Program-made: the position numbers and the translations under genes | Source of the DNA: Maribacter arcticus | GTDB lineage: Bacteria; Bacteroidota; Bacteroidia; Flavobacteriales; Flavobacteriaceae | NCBI RefSeq assembly: GCF_900167935.1 | Contig: NZ_FUYL01000009.1 | Coordinates: forward strand, 69,289 to 133,288 | Direction: 5' to 3' | Length of the DNA stretch: 64,000 nt | In this document: positions 1 through 7,829 of the stretch, one piece after another | How positions within the stretch are numbered: the first letter of the stretch is position 1 | Layout: each line of letters starts with the position of its first letter | The notes under the pieces: model-generated | What the model saw: the letters and a program-made list of their open reading frames with translations, nothing else | Told to the model about the DNA's origin: nothing | The model's database searches: none

Positions 1-1134
1 ATCGCCACCACACCCCACAACGGTGATGACGTTTTCATTTCCAGTTCTCAACGTGTTGATTGTCTCAAGCACATTTTTAAGGGCGTCCGGCGTATGGGCA
101 TAATCAACTATAGCCGTAATTTTATTTTTTGATATATAATATTGAAACCTTCCATCTACATTATCCAACTCACTCAACAAGCGAAGAATTTCTAATTTCT
201 CTAATCCTAATAACTCTGCAGTGGCATAAATAGCCAACATATTATAGGCATTGAATTGACCTATTAATTTAATCCACAGTTCGTTATCATTGATTTTCAA
301 TAACTGACCATCGAACTGATTTTCTAAAACCTGTGCACGATAATCTGCATAATTTTTTAAAGCGTACGTATACTTTCTAGCCTTGGTATTCTGCAACATC
401 ACCAAGCCATTTTTATCATCGATATTGGTCAATGCAAATGCCTTTTTAGACAACTGATCAAACAATATCTTTTTGGTATCACGGTACTCTGCAAATGTTT
501 TATGGTAGTCTAAATGATCGTGAGATAGATTCGTGAAAATCGCTCCTTCAAAAACCAAACCTTCTGTTCTTTTCTGATGAATACCATGCGAACTCACTTC
601 CATAAAGCAAAATTCAACACCAACATCGTTCATTAACTTCAAATGCTTATTGATGGTCAATGCATCGGGAGTAGTATGTTTTGTTTTGTATTCAGTATCA
701 TCTACCATTATTTTAATGGTGGATAACAATCCTACTTTATAACCTGCTTTTTTAAACAGCTGATATAACAAACTCGATACGGTTGTTTTACCATTGGTAC
801 CGGTTACCCCTACTAATTTTAAATTTTTTGAAGGCGTATCGTAGTAATTAGAAGCCATTAAAGCCAACGCCTGATTACCGTTTTCTACCTCAACATACGT
901 AACACCTTCTACTATATTCGTAGGTAGTTGTTCACACACAATAGCTCTCGCACCAGCTGCTACTACAGCATCAATATAGTTATGACCATCGGTCAAGGTG
1001 CCTTTTATAGCAACAAAGGCATCACCCTTTTGTACTTCTCTAGAATCGAAACGAACTGAAGCGATATCACAAGAGGTCGTACCACTAACTGCGGTAAGAT
1101 GCACTCCATATAATATGTCTTTCAATAACTTCAT
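1..1134 (-). CDS. murE: UDP-N-acetylmuramoyl-tripeptide synthetase MurE (3' end outside window)
   Basis: Cytoplasmic ATP-dependent ligase that adds the third amino acid (meso-diaminopimelate in Bacteroidota) to UDP-MurNAc-L-Ala-D-Glu in peptidoglycan synthesis. I translated 378 residues from the reverse strand; about 110 C-terminal residues of the usual ~490 lie beyond base 1. The Mur ligase ATP loop GVTGTNGKTT is at residues 109-118, followed by the TTPDAL and EVSSHG substrate-site motifs. The start is the ATG at 1134, which overlaps the ftsI stop by four bases (ATGA), so the two genes are translationally coupled. The diaminopimelate-specificity motif lies in the missing part, so substrate choice is inferred from the phylum. 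Confidence 0.95.
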   Translation of the reverse strand, partial: MKLLKDILYGVHLTAVSGTTSCDIASVRFDSREVQKGDAFVAIKGTLTDGHNYIDAVVAAGARAIVCEQLPTNIVEGVTYVEVENGNQALALMASNYYDTPSKNLKLVGVTGTNGKTTVSSLLYQLFKKAGYKVGLLSTIKIMVDDTEYKTKHTTPDALTINKHLKLMNDVGVEFCFMEVSSHGIHQKRTEGLVFEGAIFTNLSHDHLDYHKTFAEYRDTKKILFDQLSKKAFALTNIDDKNGLVMLQNTKARKYTYALKNYADYRAQVLENQFDGQLLKINDNELWIKLIGQFNAYNMLAIYATAELLGLEKLEILRLLSELDNVDGRFQYYISKNKITAIVDYAHTPDALKNVLETINTLRTGNENVITVVGCGGD

Positions 1135-3137
1135 ATTAATTCTAATACAATTTTCTTTACGGTTTTAATATCGGTTCCTTTAGAGATAGACTGGTGTTTT
1201 ACCGTTCCATTCCCTTTTACCTCTACTTCTATTCCTAAATTTTCAAGAATTGCAACGGCATCCATTCCGCTCATACCTTTTACATTAGGCACTTGCGCAT
1301 ACACCTGCTGGGCATTCTTGTAATAATTTTGGTAAGAATTATCTGCACTGGCGATCAACATATGCTTTACATCGACCTCACTTGTTAATGGCGACGTAGC
1401 ATATACTTTTTGTGCTACAGATTTAAATACCGGACCCGATACATCGGCACCATAATACCCAACACTCTTGTCTGGCTTATGAATGACTACAATGCAGGAG
1501 TATTTCGGATTATCTGCTGGAAAATAGCCTGCAAACGAAGAAATATATTCGTATTTATTCTTATCCTTAGAAATGTAATTGGTTTGTGTAGTACCTGTTT
1601 TACCAGCCATAGAAAAGTTTTTCGAATACATGCCGTGGCCTGTACCATGTTCACTCTCTACTACATCTTTTAAAATCTTCTGTACTTTCTTTACCGTTTC
1701 TTGAGAACATATTGCCGCATTCAATACTTTCTTATCGAACTTTTTAATGGTCTTGTCCCACTCCTTAACTTCTTTCAATAATCTTGGCTTCACCATTTCT
1801 CCATTATTCGCAATGGCGTTATAGAATGACAATGTTTGTAATGGTGTCATAGAAACCTCATAACCGTAAGCCATTTGCGCCAAAGACAATCCTGACCATC
1901 CTTTATCTCCTGGATATCTAAGCACTGGCTTACCCTCTCCACGAACCGGCAACCCTAATTCTTTATGAATACCCATACCCATCAAGCGGTTTACATATTT
2001 CTCTGGATCGTTCTTATACCCATTATGTATCATTTTAGCAAACGCCACATTCGACGATACTTCAAAAGCTTTGGCTACCGATATTTTACCATGTCCGCCA
2101 CGCTTGGTATCTTTTACCCAGTGTCTATATATTTTCCAACTTCCTTTTTCAGTATCAATTACGGTACTGGTATCAACTACCTTATCTTCTAGGGCAGCTA
2201 CTAAATTCATTAACTTAAATGTAGAACCTGGCTCATGAGATTCACCAATAGCGTAGTTCAGACGCTCGTAGTATTTACCTTCAGGTGTTTGACCTAGATT
2301 CGCGATTGCCTTTACTTCACCGGTCTTCACCTCCATTACGATTACGGTACCGTGGTCTGCTTTGTAAAGCTCTAATTGCTTTAATAAAGCATGGTGTGCG
2401 ATATCTTGTATATTAATATCGATGGTAGAATACACATCATAACCATCTTTAGGCTCAATCATATTATCGCTACCAATCGGTTTCCAAAGTCCTTTTGCAA
2501 TTTTTTGCTTGGCACGTTTTCCTTCTACACCTCTTAAATATTCCCCAAAAGCACCTTCCATACCCACACGGGTACGGTAGCCATTTTCATCTACACGCTC
2601 ATACCCAACACTACGTTCAGCGATTTTACCTAGCGGATGTTCTCTTTTCGTTTTTTGCTCAATAATCAATCCTCCTTTATAGGCTCCTTTATTAAAAAGC
2701 GGGAATGATTTTACAGCCATGTATTCAGAGTAGTCTAGATTGCGCACTATTAGCGCATATCTATTTTTATTCTCCTTGGCTTTTCTAAGAATCTGTTGGT
2801 AATGAGAAGATGTATTACCGAATTGCTTCGCCAATGCATCTGATAACGGCTTTATATTCTGCTTAAAATCAATATCATTTACTGTAACCGCATCAAAACG
2901 AATGGTGTATTTAGAAACCGATGTTGCCAAAAGACTTCCATCATCCGAATACAGGTTACCTCTGTTCGGTTCAATCGTAAATATGTGAGACGTACGTGTT
3001 TCTGCTAAGGCCTTATATTTTTCGCCATCTATAATCTGAATAGACACCAACTTAAAAAGCACGGCACCAGCGAACAGCACAAGAAGCGCTGTTACAATAT
3101 AAAGTCGTTTAAGTATACTCTTATCTGTTGCGGCCAT
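1131..3137 (-). CDS. ftsI: Penicillin-binding protein FtsI (PBP3, septal transpeptidase)
   Basis: Septal peptidoglycan transpeptidase of the divisome, anchored in the inner membrane and acting in the periplasm. One N-terminal membrane helix (about residues 11-33) is followed by the PBP dimerisation domain and the transpeptidase domain with all three active-site motifs: STFK at 305-308, SSN at 361-363 and KTG at 513-515. A single PASTA domain closes the protein (about 612-668), usual for Bacteroidota FtsI. At 668 residues it has normal length. It begins directly after the ftsL stop and overlaps murE by four bases, so it lies mid-operon. Confidence 0.96.
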   Translation of the reverse strand: MAATDKSILKRLYIVTALLVLFAGAVLFKLVSIQIIDGEKYKALAETRTSHIFTIEPNRGNLYSDDGSLLATSVSKYTIRFDAVTVNDIDFKQNIKPLSDALAKQFGNTSSHYQQILRKAKENKNRYALIVRNLDYSEYMAVKSFPLFNKGAYKGGLIIEQKTKREHPLGKIAERSVGYERVDENGYRTRVGMEGAFGEYLRGVEGKRAKQKIAKGLWKPIGSDNMIEPKDGYDVYSTIDINIQDIAHHALLKQLELYKADHGTVIVMEVKTGEVKAIANLGQTPEGKYYERLNYAIGESHEPGSTFKLMNLVAALEDKVVDTSTVIDTEKGSWKIYRHWVKDTKRGGHGKISVAKAFEVSSNVAFAKMIHNGYKNDPEKYVNRLMGMGIHKELGLPVRGEGKPVLRYPGDKGWSGLSLAQMAYGYEVSMTPLQTLSFYNAIANNGEMVKPRLLKEVKEWDKTIKKFDKKVLNAAICSQETVKKVQKILKDVVESEHGTGHGMYSKNFSMAGKTGTTQTNYISKDKNKYEYISSFAGYFPADNPKYSCIVVIHKPDKSVGYYGADVSGPVFKSVAQKVYATSPLTSEVDVKHMLIASADNSYQNYYKNAQQVYAQVPNVKGMSGMDAVAILENLGIEVEVKGNGTVKHQSISKGTDIKTVKKIVLELI

Positions 3138-3479
3138 TTATTCTTTCTCATTTAAAGATTTGACCCTAATTTTCTGTGGCGGTGTTTCTGAAGGATACAA
3201 TCCTTTCTCAGAAATCTTACCTGTAATGTTAGATTCTAGTTTCAACTGCTGCACATCTGACCGCATGTCTACAAACTCGTTTCTAAGCTCTTTTACTTCT
3301 TCGTTCAATAAAGCGATTTGGTGTACTTTCTGATCTGCGCTATGCGAGCTACTGATCATTACCGTTGCCAAAAAAGAAATGAAAATGATGAACAGCCAAT
3401 TCTTGGGTGAGTCTCCGCTCACCAAAAATTTGCCTTTCAACAGGTCTAAGACCCCAGTTTTCACTTTATTTTTCGTCAT
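3138..3479 (-). CDS. ftsL: FtsL-like cell division protein
   Basis: Small bitopic divisome protein of 113 residues: a cytoplasmic N-terminus of about 26 residues, one membrane helix (about 28-45) and a periplasmic coiled coil rich in Glu, Leu and Val (about 50-85). No catalytic motif is expected. FtsL sequences diverge widely, so the call rests on size, topology and position between rsmH and ftsI, where FtsL is always found in this cluster. In the family it works with FtsB/FtsQ to activate FtsW-FtsI. Its start overlaps the end of rsmH by 14 bases and its stop abuts the ftsI ATG. Confidence 0.85.
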   Translation of the reverse strand: MTKNKVKTGVLDLLKGKFLVSGDSPKNWLFIIFISFLATVMISSSHSADQKVHQIALLNEEVKELRNEFVDMRSDVQQLKLESNITGKISEKGLYPSETPPQKIRVKSLNEKE

Positions 3480-4386
3480 TACGCTCTGCTATTCTCAATT
3501 TGGCACTACGTGCTCTGTTATTTAATTTTATTTCTTCTCGAGACGGAACTATCAATCCGCCAACCTTCTTTAAGGGTACTTCTATGTTTCCATAAAAGTC
3601 TTTCTCTGGTTCACCTTCAAACTGTCCGGCTCGTATATATCGTTTTACCAATCTATCTTCTAAAGAGTGGTAACTAATTACACTCAATCGCCCTTTCGGA
3701 TTCAATAAATCTGGCACCTGCTTTAAAAACTCCTTGATCACTTCGATCTCTTGATTCACTTCTATACGAATCGCCTGATATATCTGAGCTAAAATCTTAT
3801 GTTGCCTATGCTCTGGCAAAAACTGCTTTAAGGCTTGTTTTAAAGCATCGGTCGTTCTTATCTCCTCAACTTCCCTACTCGCAATTAGTACTTTTGCCAT
3901 GGCGTTGGCGTTTCTAATATCACCGTAATCGAACAATACTTTACGCAAATCGTCATACGTATACTTATTCACCACTTCATAGGCAGAAAGCGTATTACGC
4001 TTACTCATTCGCATATCTAAATCTGCATCGAAACGGGTAGAAAACCCTCTTTCGGCCTGATCGAACTGATGCGATGAAACTCCGAAATCTGCCAAGATTC
4101 CATCTACTTTCCGAATGCCATAGAACTTTAAAAACTGAGCGATGTACCTAAAATTTTCTACTATTAGCGTAAATCGTGGATCACCTAAGGTATTTGCCTG
4201 CGCATCTTCATCTTGATCGAAGGCAAACAATTTGCCGTCTGCACCCAATCGTTTTAATATTTCTTTAGAGTGACCGCCTCCACCAAATGTCACATCTACA
4301 TAAACACCATTCTCTTTGATGTCCAAGCCATCTATTGATTCTTTCAGCAATACCGGATTATGATACATCTCCTTCAGATTTTTCAC
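3466..4386 (-). CDS. rsmH: 16S rRNA (cytosine(1402)-N(4))-methyltransferase RsmH (MraW)
   Basis: SAM-dependent methyltransferase that makes the N4 methylation of C1402 in the decoding centre of 16S rRNA. The N-terminal YHNPVLL motif, the SAM-binding DVTFGGGGHS stretch, ADFGVSSHQ and the C-terminal SYHSLEDRLVKR motif are all present in 306 residues, the family length. The longest reading begins at 4386 and overlaps mraZ by 29 bases; a second ATG at 4368 (residue 7) would start MYHNPVLL, the usual family N-terminus, with an 11-base overlap. I cannot decide between them. Confidence 0.96.
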   Translation of the reverse strand: MKNLKEMYHNPVLLKESIDGLDIKENGVYVDVTFGGGGHSKEILKRLGADGKLFAFDQDEDAQANTLGDPRFTLIVENFRYIAQFLKFYGIRKVDGILADFGVSSHQFDQAERGFSTRFDADLDMRMSKRNTLSAYEVVNKYTYDDLRKVLFDYGDIRNANAMAKVLIASREVEEIRTTDALKQALKQFLPEHRQHKILAQIYQAIRIEVNQEIEVIKEFLKQVPDLLNPKGRLSVISYHSLEDRLVKRYIRAGQFEGEPEKDFYGNIEVPLKKVGGLIVPSREEIKLNNRARSAKLRIAERNDEK

Positions 4387-4831
4387 CTAACATTACGCGC
4401 TTGGCTAACTTCACTTTCTCCTCTTTCGTTGCACTGATAGATTCATCATATGCCTTCTTGTCCCAAATTTCTAATCGTTTTCCAATAGGCGCAATCACCA
4501 CTTCTTTAGAAATGCCCGCCAATGAAATAATATCTTTTGGTATCAATAATCTACCGGTGGCATCTACTTCTACTTGTCGTAGGCCTGCCGTATACATTCT
4601 TATAAATTGTAGGTTCTCTTCATCGAACCTGCTCTTTTCGTTCAATTCTGCCATTACTCTGTGCCATTCGTAAGCTGGGTACAGCTCTAAACATTCGCTC
4701 AGGTATGATTTTTTAATAAAAAAACCGTCTTTCAATATCGGAGCCACTTGATTACGCAAGGCAACAGGTAGCATAATACGCCCCTTAGCGTCTGCCTTAC
4801 AGTTAAATGTCCCAAAAAAATAAATGTCCAA
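4358..4831 (-). CDS. mraZ: Transcriptional regulator MraZ
   Basis: AbrB-fold DNA-binding protein of 157 residues, first gene of the division/cell-wall cluster and, in other bacteria, repressor of its own operon. Two SpoVT-AbrB-like halves are visible: CKADAKGRIMLP near residues 11-22 and VEVDATGRLLIP near 87-98, the DxxGR signature repeated as expected. The start codon read here is TTG at 4831. An in-frame stop lies a few codons upstream and the first in-frame ATG would remove the N-terminal half, so TTG (or the ATT before it) must be used. A ladder of GTGG repeats lies 46-69 bases upstream. Confidence 0.95.
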   Translation of the reverse strand: MDIYFFGTFNCKADAKGRIMLPVALRNQVAPILKDGFFIKKSYLSECLELYPAYEWHRVMAELNEKSRFDEENLQFIRMYTAGLRQVEVDATGRLLIPKDIISLAGISKEVVIAPIGKRLEIWDKKAYDESISATKEEKVKLAKRVMLGEKSEGDVS

Positions 4832-4856
4832 AATGGTCGGTTTTATTTATATAACT

Positions 4857-4921
4857 CAAATATATAAATATTATTACCACATTTTACCACTAAAATCCAC
4901 TTTGTTAATAAATTACCCCAC
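4857..4921 (-). promoter_or_regulatory. mraZ promoter with MraZ-box-like repeat ladder
   Basis: On the minus strand, GTGG occurs at 4900-4897, 4890-4887 and 4880-4877, exactly 10 bp apart and each followed by an A/T-rich spacer; a fourth GTGG is at 4921-4918, off register by one base. Just downstream, TATATTTG at 4864-4857 matches the Bacteroidota -7 element TAnnTTTG and lies 26 bases before the TTG start. Known MraZ operators are three or four short G-rich repeats at 10-bp spacing in front of mraZ. The repeats and -7 box are seen; MraZ binding is inferred. No clear -33 TTG element was found. Confidence 0.7.
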
Positions 4922-5039
4922 TTTTGAACACCTTTTAACACCTAAGTCTTCTTTTGAAGTTAATTCTACCACTTGACCTATAATTCTATAAAAATTGAAA
5001 TCCCAACGATTTAAGGGACCACCTAATTAAAAAGAGTTG

Positions 5040-5069
5040 TTTGCTATTCTCGGTAATTACCTATATTTG
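5040..5069 (+). promoter_or_regulatory. Bacteroidota-type promoter for the hydrolase-engB pair
   Basis: TTTG at 5040-5043 and TATATTTG at 5062-5069 match the -33 and -7 elements used by the Bacteroidota primary sigma factor, with an 18-base gap. The -7 box ends 23 bases before the ATG at 5093. It is divergent from the mraZ promoter in the same 260-base gap. Confidence 0.6.
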
Positions 5070-5092
5070 GGCAATTATGATTAGCAGTGTGC

Positions 5093-5857
5093 ATGGAAAA
5101 CGATTTAATTAACGACGGTACGTTTAAATACATTGAAGTAGGTGAAGGCAAACCCATTATCATCCTTCATGGTCTTATGGGTGGTCTTAGTAATTTTCAG
5201 GGCGTATCCTCCCATTTTCCACCAAAAGGCTATAAGGTGTTAATTCCCGAATTACCGCTATATGCTATGCCGATGCTTAAAACCACGGTGAAGAATTTTG
5301 CCAAATACCTCAAAAAATTTATTGACCATAAAAAATTGGACGATGTTATTCTTTTAGGCAACTCTTTAGGCGGCCATATAGGGCTTCTATATGTTAAAAT
5401 GTATCCAGAAAAAGTAAAGGCCTTGGTCATTACCGGTAGTTCTGGACTTTACGAAAGTGCCATGGGCGATGGTTACCCTAAGCGTGGTGATTATGAGTTT
5501 ATTAAGAAGAAAGCACAAGATGTTTTTTACGACCCAGAAATTGCTACTAAAGAAATTGTAGATGAAGTTTTCGCTACAGTTAATGATAGAGTGAAATTAG
5601 TGAAGACCTTAGCGATTGCTAAAAGTGCTATACGTCATAATATGGCGCAAGACTTGCCAAAAATGAAAACGCCTACCTGTATTATATGGGGAAAGAACGA
5701 TAGTGTAACTCCGCCAGATGTAGCAGAACTGTTTGATGAACTGCTACCGAATTCAGATTTATTTTGGATTGATAAATGTGGACACGCACCTATGATGGAG
5801 CACCCAAACGAATTCAACGCCATTCTTGATGCTTGGTTAGAGAAAAATAAGTATTAA
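5093..5857 (+). CDS. Alpha/beta hydrolase
   Basis: Predicted cytoplasmic serine hydrolase of the alpha/beta fold, 254 residues from the ATG at 5093 (a GTG two codons earlier is possible but less likely). The oxyanion-hole HGLMGG is near residues 26-31, the nucleophile elbow GNSLGG has Ser91, a likely catalytic Asp lies in WGKNDSVTPP near 205, and the catalytic His is H231 in CGHAPMMEHP. The fold covers esterases, C-C hydrolases and haloperoxidase-like enzymes, so the substrate cannot be read. It lies 12 bases before engB, an arrangement I believe is common in Flavobacteriaceae, and probably shares its promoter. Confidence 0.9.
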   Translation: MENDLINDGTFKYIEVGEGKPIIILHGLMGGLSNFQGVSSHFPPKGYKVLIPELPLYAMPMLKTTVKNFAKYLKKFIDHKKLDDVILLGNSLGGHIGLLYVKMYPEKVKALVITGSSGLYESAMGDGYPKRGDYEFIKKKAQDVFYDPEIATKEIVDEVFATVNDRVKLVKTLAIAKSAIRHNMAQDLPKMKTPTCIIWGKNDSVTPPDVAELFDELLPNSDLFWIDKCGHAPMMEHPNEFNAILDAWLEKNKY

Positions 5858-5869
5858 AATTTTCTACGA

Positions 5870-6487
5870 ATGAAAATAAAGTCGGCCGACTTTGTAATTA
5901 GCAACTCTGATGTTGCTCGATGCCCTAATGAGTCTATACCTGAGTATGCCTTTATTGGTCGCTCTAATGTGGGCAAGTCTTCATTAATTAATATGTTGAC
6001 CGAGCGTAAAGGCTTGGCAAAAACATCGGGTAGACCTGGTAAAACCCAATTGATTAATCATTTTAAAATCAATGAAAATTGGTTTTTGGTCGATTTACCT
6101 GGGTATGGGTATGCACGTGTGTCTAAACGCGATAAAAAAACATTTCAGAAATACATTACCAATTACTTTCTACAACGCGAGCAACTGGTTTGTTCTTTTG
6201 TACTGGTAGATATACGCCACGAGCCACAACCTATAGATATGGAGTTTATGCAGTGGATGGGTGAAAACGGAATACCCTTTGCCATTATATTCACCAAGGC
6301 TGATAAGCTTAAACCCAAGGCTATCGAACGCGATGTTAAAACGTATTTAGATACGCTTACCGCCGATATGTGGGAAGAAGCACCGCAACATTTCGTCACT
6401 AGCGCCAGCCACCGTAGCGGCCGCGACGAGCTATTAAACTTTATTGACGACATCAACGCAAAATTTTTCGAAGCAACGAAGAAGTAA
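5870..6487 (+). CDS. engB: Ribosome-assembly GTPase EngB (YsxC/YihA)
   Basis: Essential GTPase of the TrmE-Era-EngA-EngB group that acts in late assembly of the large ribosomal subunit. The 205 residues carry G1 GRSNVGKSS (30-38), a G2 threonine in GKTQLINHF, G3 DLPGYG and G4 TKADK, followed by a G5-like TSAS. Length and motifs match the family. Second gene of the pair with the hydrolase; the accessory region begins immediately downstream. Confidence 0.96.
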   Translation: MKIKSADFVISNSDVARCPNESIPEYAFIGRSNVGKSSLINMLTERKGLAKTSGRPGKTQLINHFKINENWFLVDLPGYGYARVSKRDKKTFQKYITNYFLQREQLVCSFVLVDIRHEPQPIDMEFMQWMGENGIPFAIIFTKADKLKPKAIERDVKTYLDTLTADMWEEAPQHFVTSASHRSGRDELLNFIDDINAKFFEATKK

Positions 6488-6612
6488 TTGTTTTTTAAGT
6501 ATTAAGTTGGTAGCATCAGTAGGCAGATTTTCTCTTTCTTATTTTCGGTAAATTATTTCAGACGATGGACTTGGTCATGAAAAGATTCTCGTAAAGGCGT
6601 ACCAACAAACAG

Positions 6613-6671
6613 CCTACTGCCAACTGTTACTGAAAACTGTTACTGAAAACTGAAAACTGCCAACTGAAAAC
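6613..6671. repeat. Simple repeats built on ACTGAAAACTG / CCAACTG
   Basis: Part of the 421-base gene-free stretch between engB (stop at 6487) and the lipoprotein gene at 6909. Overlapping short units (GTTACTGAAAACT twice, then TGAAAACTG and CCAACTG) run in tandem. A related patch with TACTGAATACTGAATACTG lies at 17924-17945, so like sequences sit at both edges of the cassette array. Function unknown; no open frame. Confidence 0.6.
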
Positions 6672-6674
6672 TCA

Positions 6675-6785
6675 ACCTCAGTAACCAACTCCTCTACTGT
6701 CTCAATGCCACTCAAGTTCTCTGTCGTTACCAGCTATTCTAAATCATGCGGGGTTTCTACCAATATAATAAGTAAAGGCATGCCC
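6675..6785 (-). pseudogene. Remnant of a second copy of the 18.5-kb hypothetical gene
   Basis: The stretch is recognisably similar to the 3' end of the minus-strand gene at 18523-18900: CTCTGTCGTTACCA, CTAAATCATGCG and CTAATATAATA-type blocks occur in the same order (CCAATATAATA here). After 6785 it jumps directly to the region upstream of that gene: 6793-6850 (GCAAATTGTAGGTTTATT, then GAGGGTACGTTTTA) aligns with 18975-19027. About 300 bases of coding sequence are therefore missing and what is left encodes only some 35 C-terminal codons with differences. It is a dead, internally deleted copy in direct orientation with the intact one, on the other side of the cassette array. Confidence 0.8.
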
Positions 6786-6908
6786 TAATTATAGATAGAT
6801 TGCAAATTGTAGGTTTATTGATTAATAGTATCTTAGAGGGTACGTTTTACCTGGTAAATAACAGAAATAAACATACCATGGTACGTATATCTTTACATTA
6901 CAACACAT

Positions 6909-7589
6909 ATGACTTTTAGACAAGCCTTTGTAATAATTTCAATCTTTCTGCTTTTTTCGAGCTGCGAAAAAACGCAGACGAATTTGGAATTTGAACAATC
7001 GGTTGCATATGAAATATTCCCGGCTTTGATGGACGAACTCCATTACGATACAAGGCTCGGACCGCCACCACCTCCGGCACCAATCTACGATGCCAATGAA
7101 AACTTGATTGGATATGATACGATCATGGCGGAAAGGACAATGACCGAATGGCAAATGCAACTTGCGGGATTTAAGGCTGATTCCGTGAAATTGGTAATAG
7201 CCGTTGATGATAGTACTAGATTGTTGAAAAAAGAGGAACGGGAAGAACTACTAAAGTACTTTTCAGACAAAAATTTGATTTTAGACACTTCGAATCAAAC
7301 AAAAAATTATAAAATTAAACTTAACCGCCTCAAGGCAGACCCAAAACTAAAATTCAAATATCGGTCTGAATTTCCAGCGGGTAGTGAAATCTGGAGCGAA
7401 GAATATGATTTCAATTTATCAGGAACAACCGGTTTTTCAAGAATTCAATTCGATACGACCAAATCATATGGAATCCTGCACAGCGGATTTGGCTGCGGAA
7501 AATTATGCGGGACAGGATTTCGGATTTTCATTAAAAAAGAAAACGGCAAGTGGATTATAGAGAAAATGATATTAATTGAGATTGCGTAG
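6909..7589 (+). CDS. Hypothetical lipoprotein (first cassette)
   Basis: Unrecognised protein of 226 residues. It has a lipoprotein signal ending LLFSSC with the lipid-attachment Cys at about residue 19, so it should be membrane-anchored. The body is mixed charged sequence with no motif I recognise; a proline run PPPPPAP lies near residue 51 and an SGFGCGKLCGTGF segment with two Cys near the end, which could form a disulfide. An attC-like site begins 11 bases after the stop, making it the leftmost cassette gene. The left cassette boundary could not be found. Confidence 0.75.
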   Translation: MTFRQAFVIISIFLLFSSCEKTQTNLEFEQSVAYEIFPALMDELHYDTRLGPPPPPAPIYDANENLIGYDTIMAERTMTEWQMQLAGFKADSVKLVIAVDDSTRLLKKEEREELLKYFSDKNLILDTSNQTKNYKIKLNRLKADPKLKFKYRSEFPAGSEIWSEEYDFNLSGTTGFSRIQFDTTKSYGILHSGFGCGKLCGTGFRIFIKKENGKWIIEKMILIEIA

Positions 7590-7599
7590 AAAAATACGT

Positions 7600-7800
7600 G
7601 CTGTAACAATGCCTATAGCAAATAGGGCATAAAGTGCTAAATTTAAAGGCTTGGGTTTATTTACTAAGTCCGCCAAATCTTTTGGATTTGGCTTTTAAAA
7701 TGAAAAAAATAAAAACAAAATAAAAAGCTTTGGATACGAGCGCAGACGAAAACGGAAAGTTTCCTTGCCTGCCCTACTTTACATAGCCTAAACGTTGGCA
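7600..7800 (+). repeat. attC-like site 1 (long type, 201 bp)
   Basis: Left box GCTGTAAC at 7600-7607, right box GTTGGCA at 7794-7800. Inner arms GCCTATAGCAAATAGGGC (7611-7628) and GCCCTACTTTACATAGCC (7771-7788) are roughly complementary. A separate perfect hairpin, GCCAAATC and GATTTGGC around a 5-base loop, lies at 7672-7692. It closely resembles site 3 over most of its length. Confidence 0.75.
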
Positions 7801-7829
7801 AACATTAAAGGAACCAAAACCATTCAATT

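Noticed and set aside
6613..6671. Left-edge tandem repeats as an attI or integrase site
   Set aside because: No GTTRRRY recombination point with flanking integrase boxes, and the first cassette boundary cannot be placed there. They are ordinary short tandem repeats.
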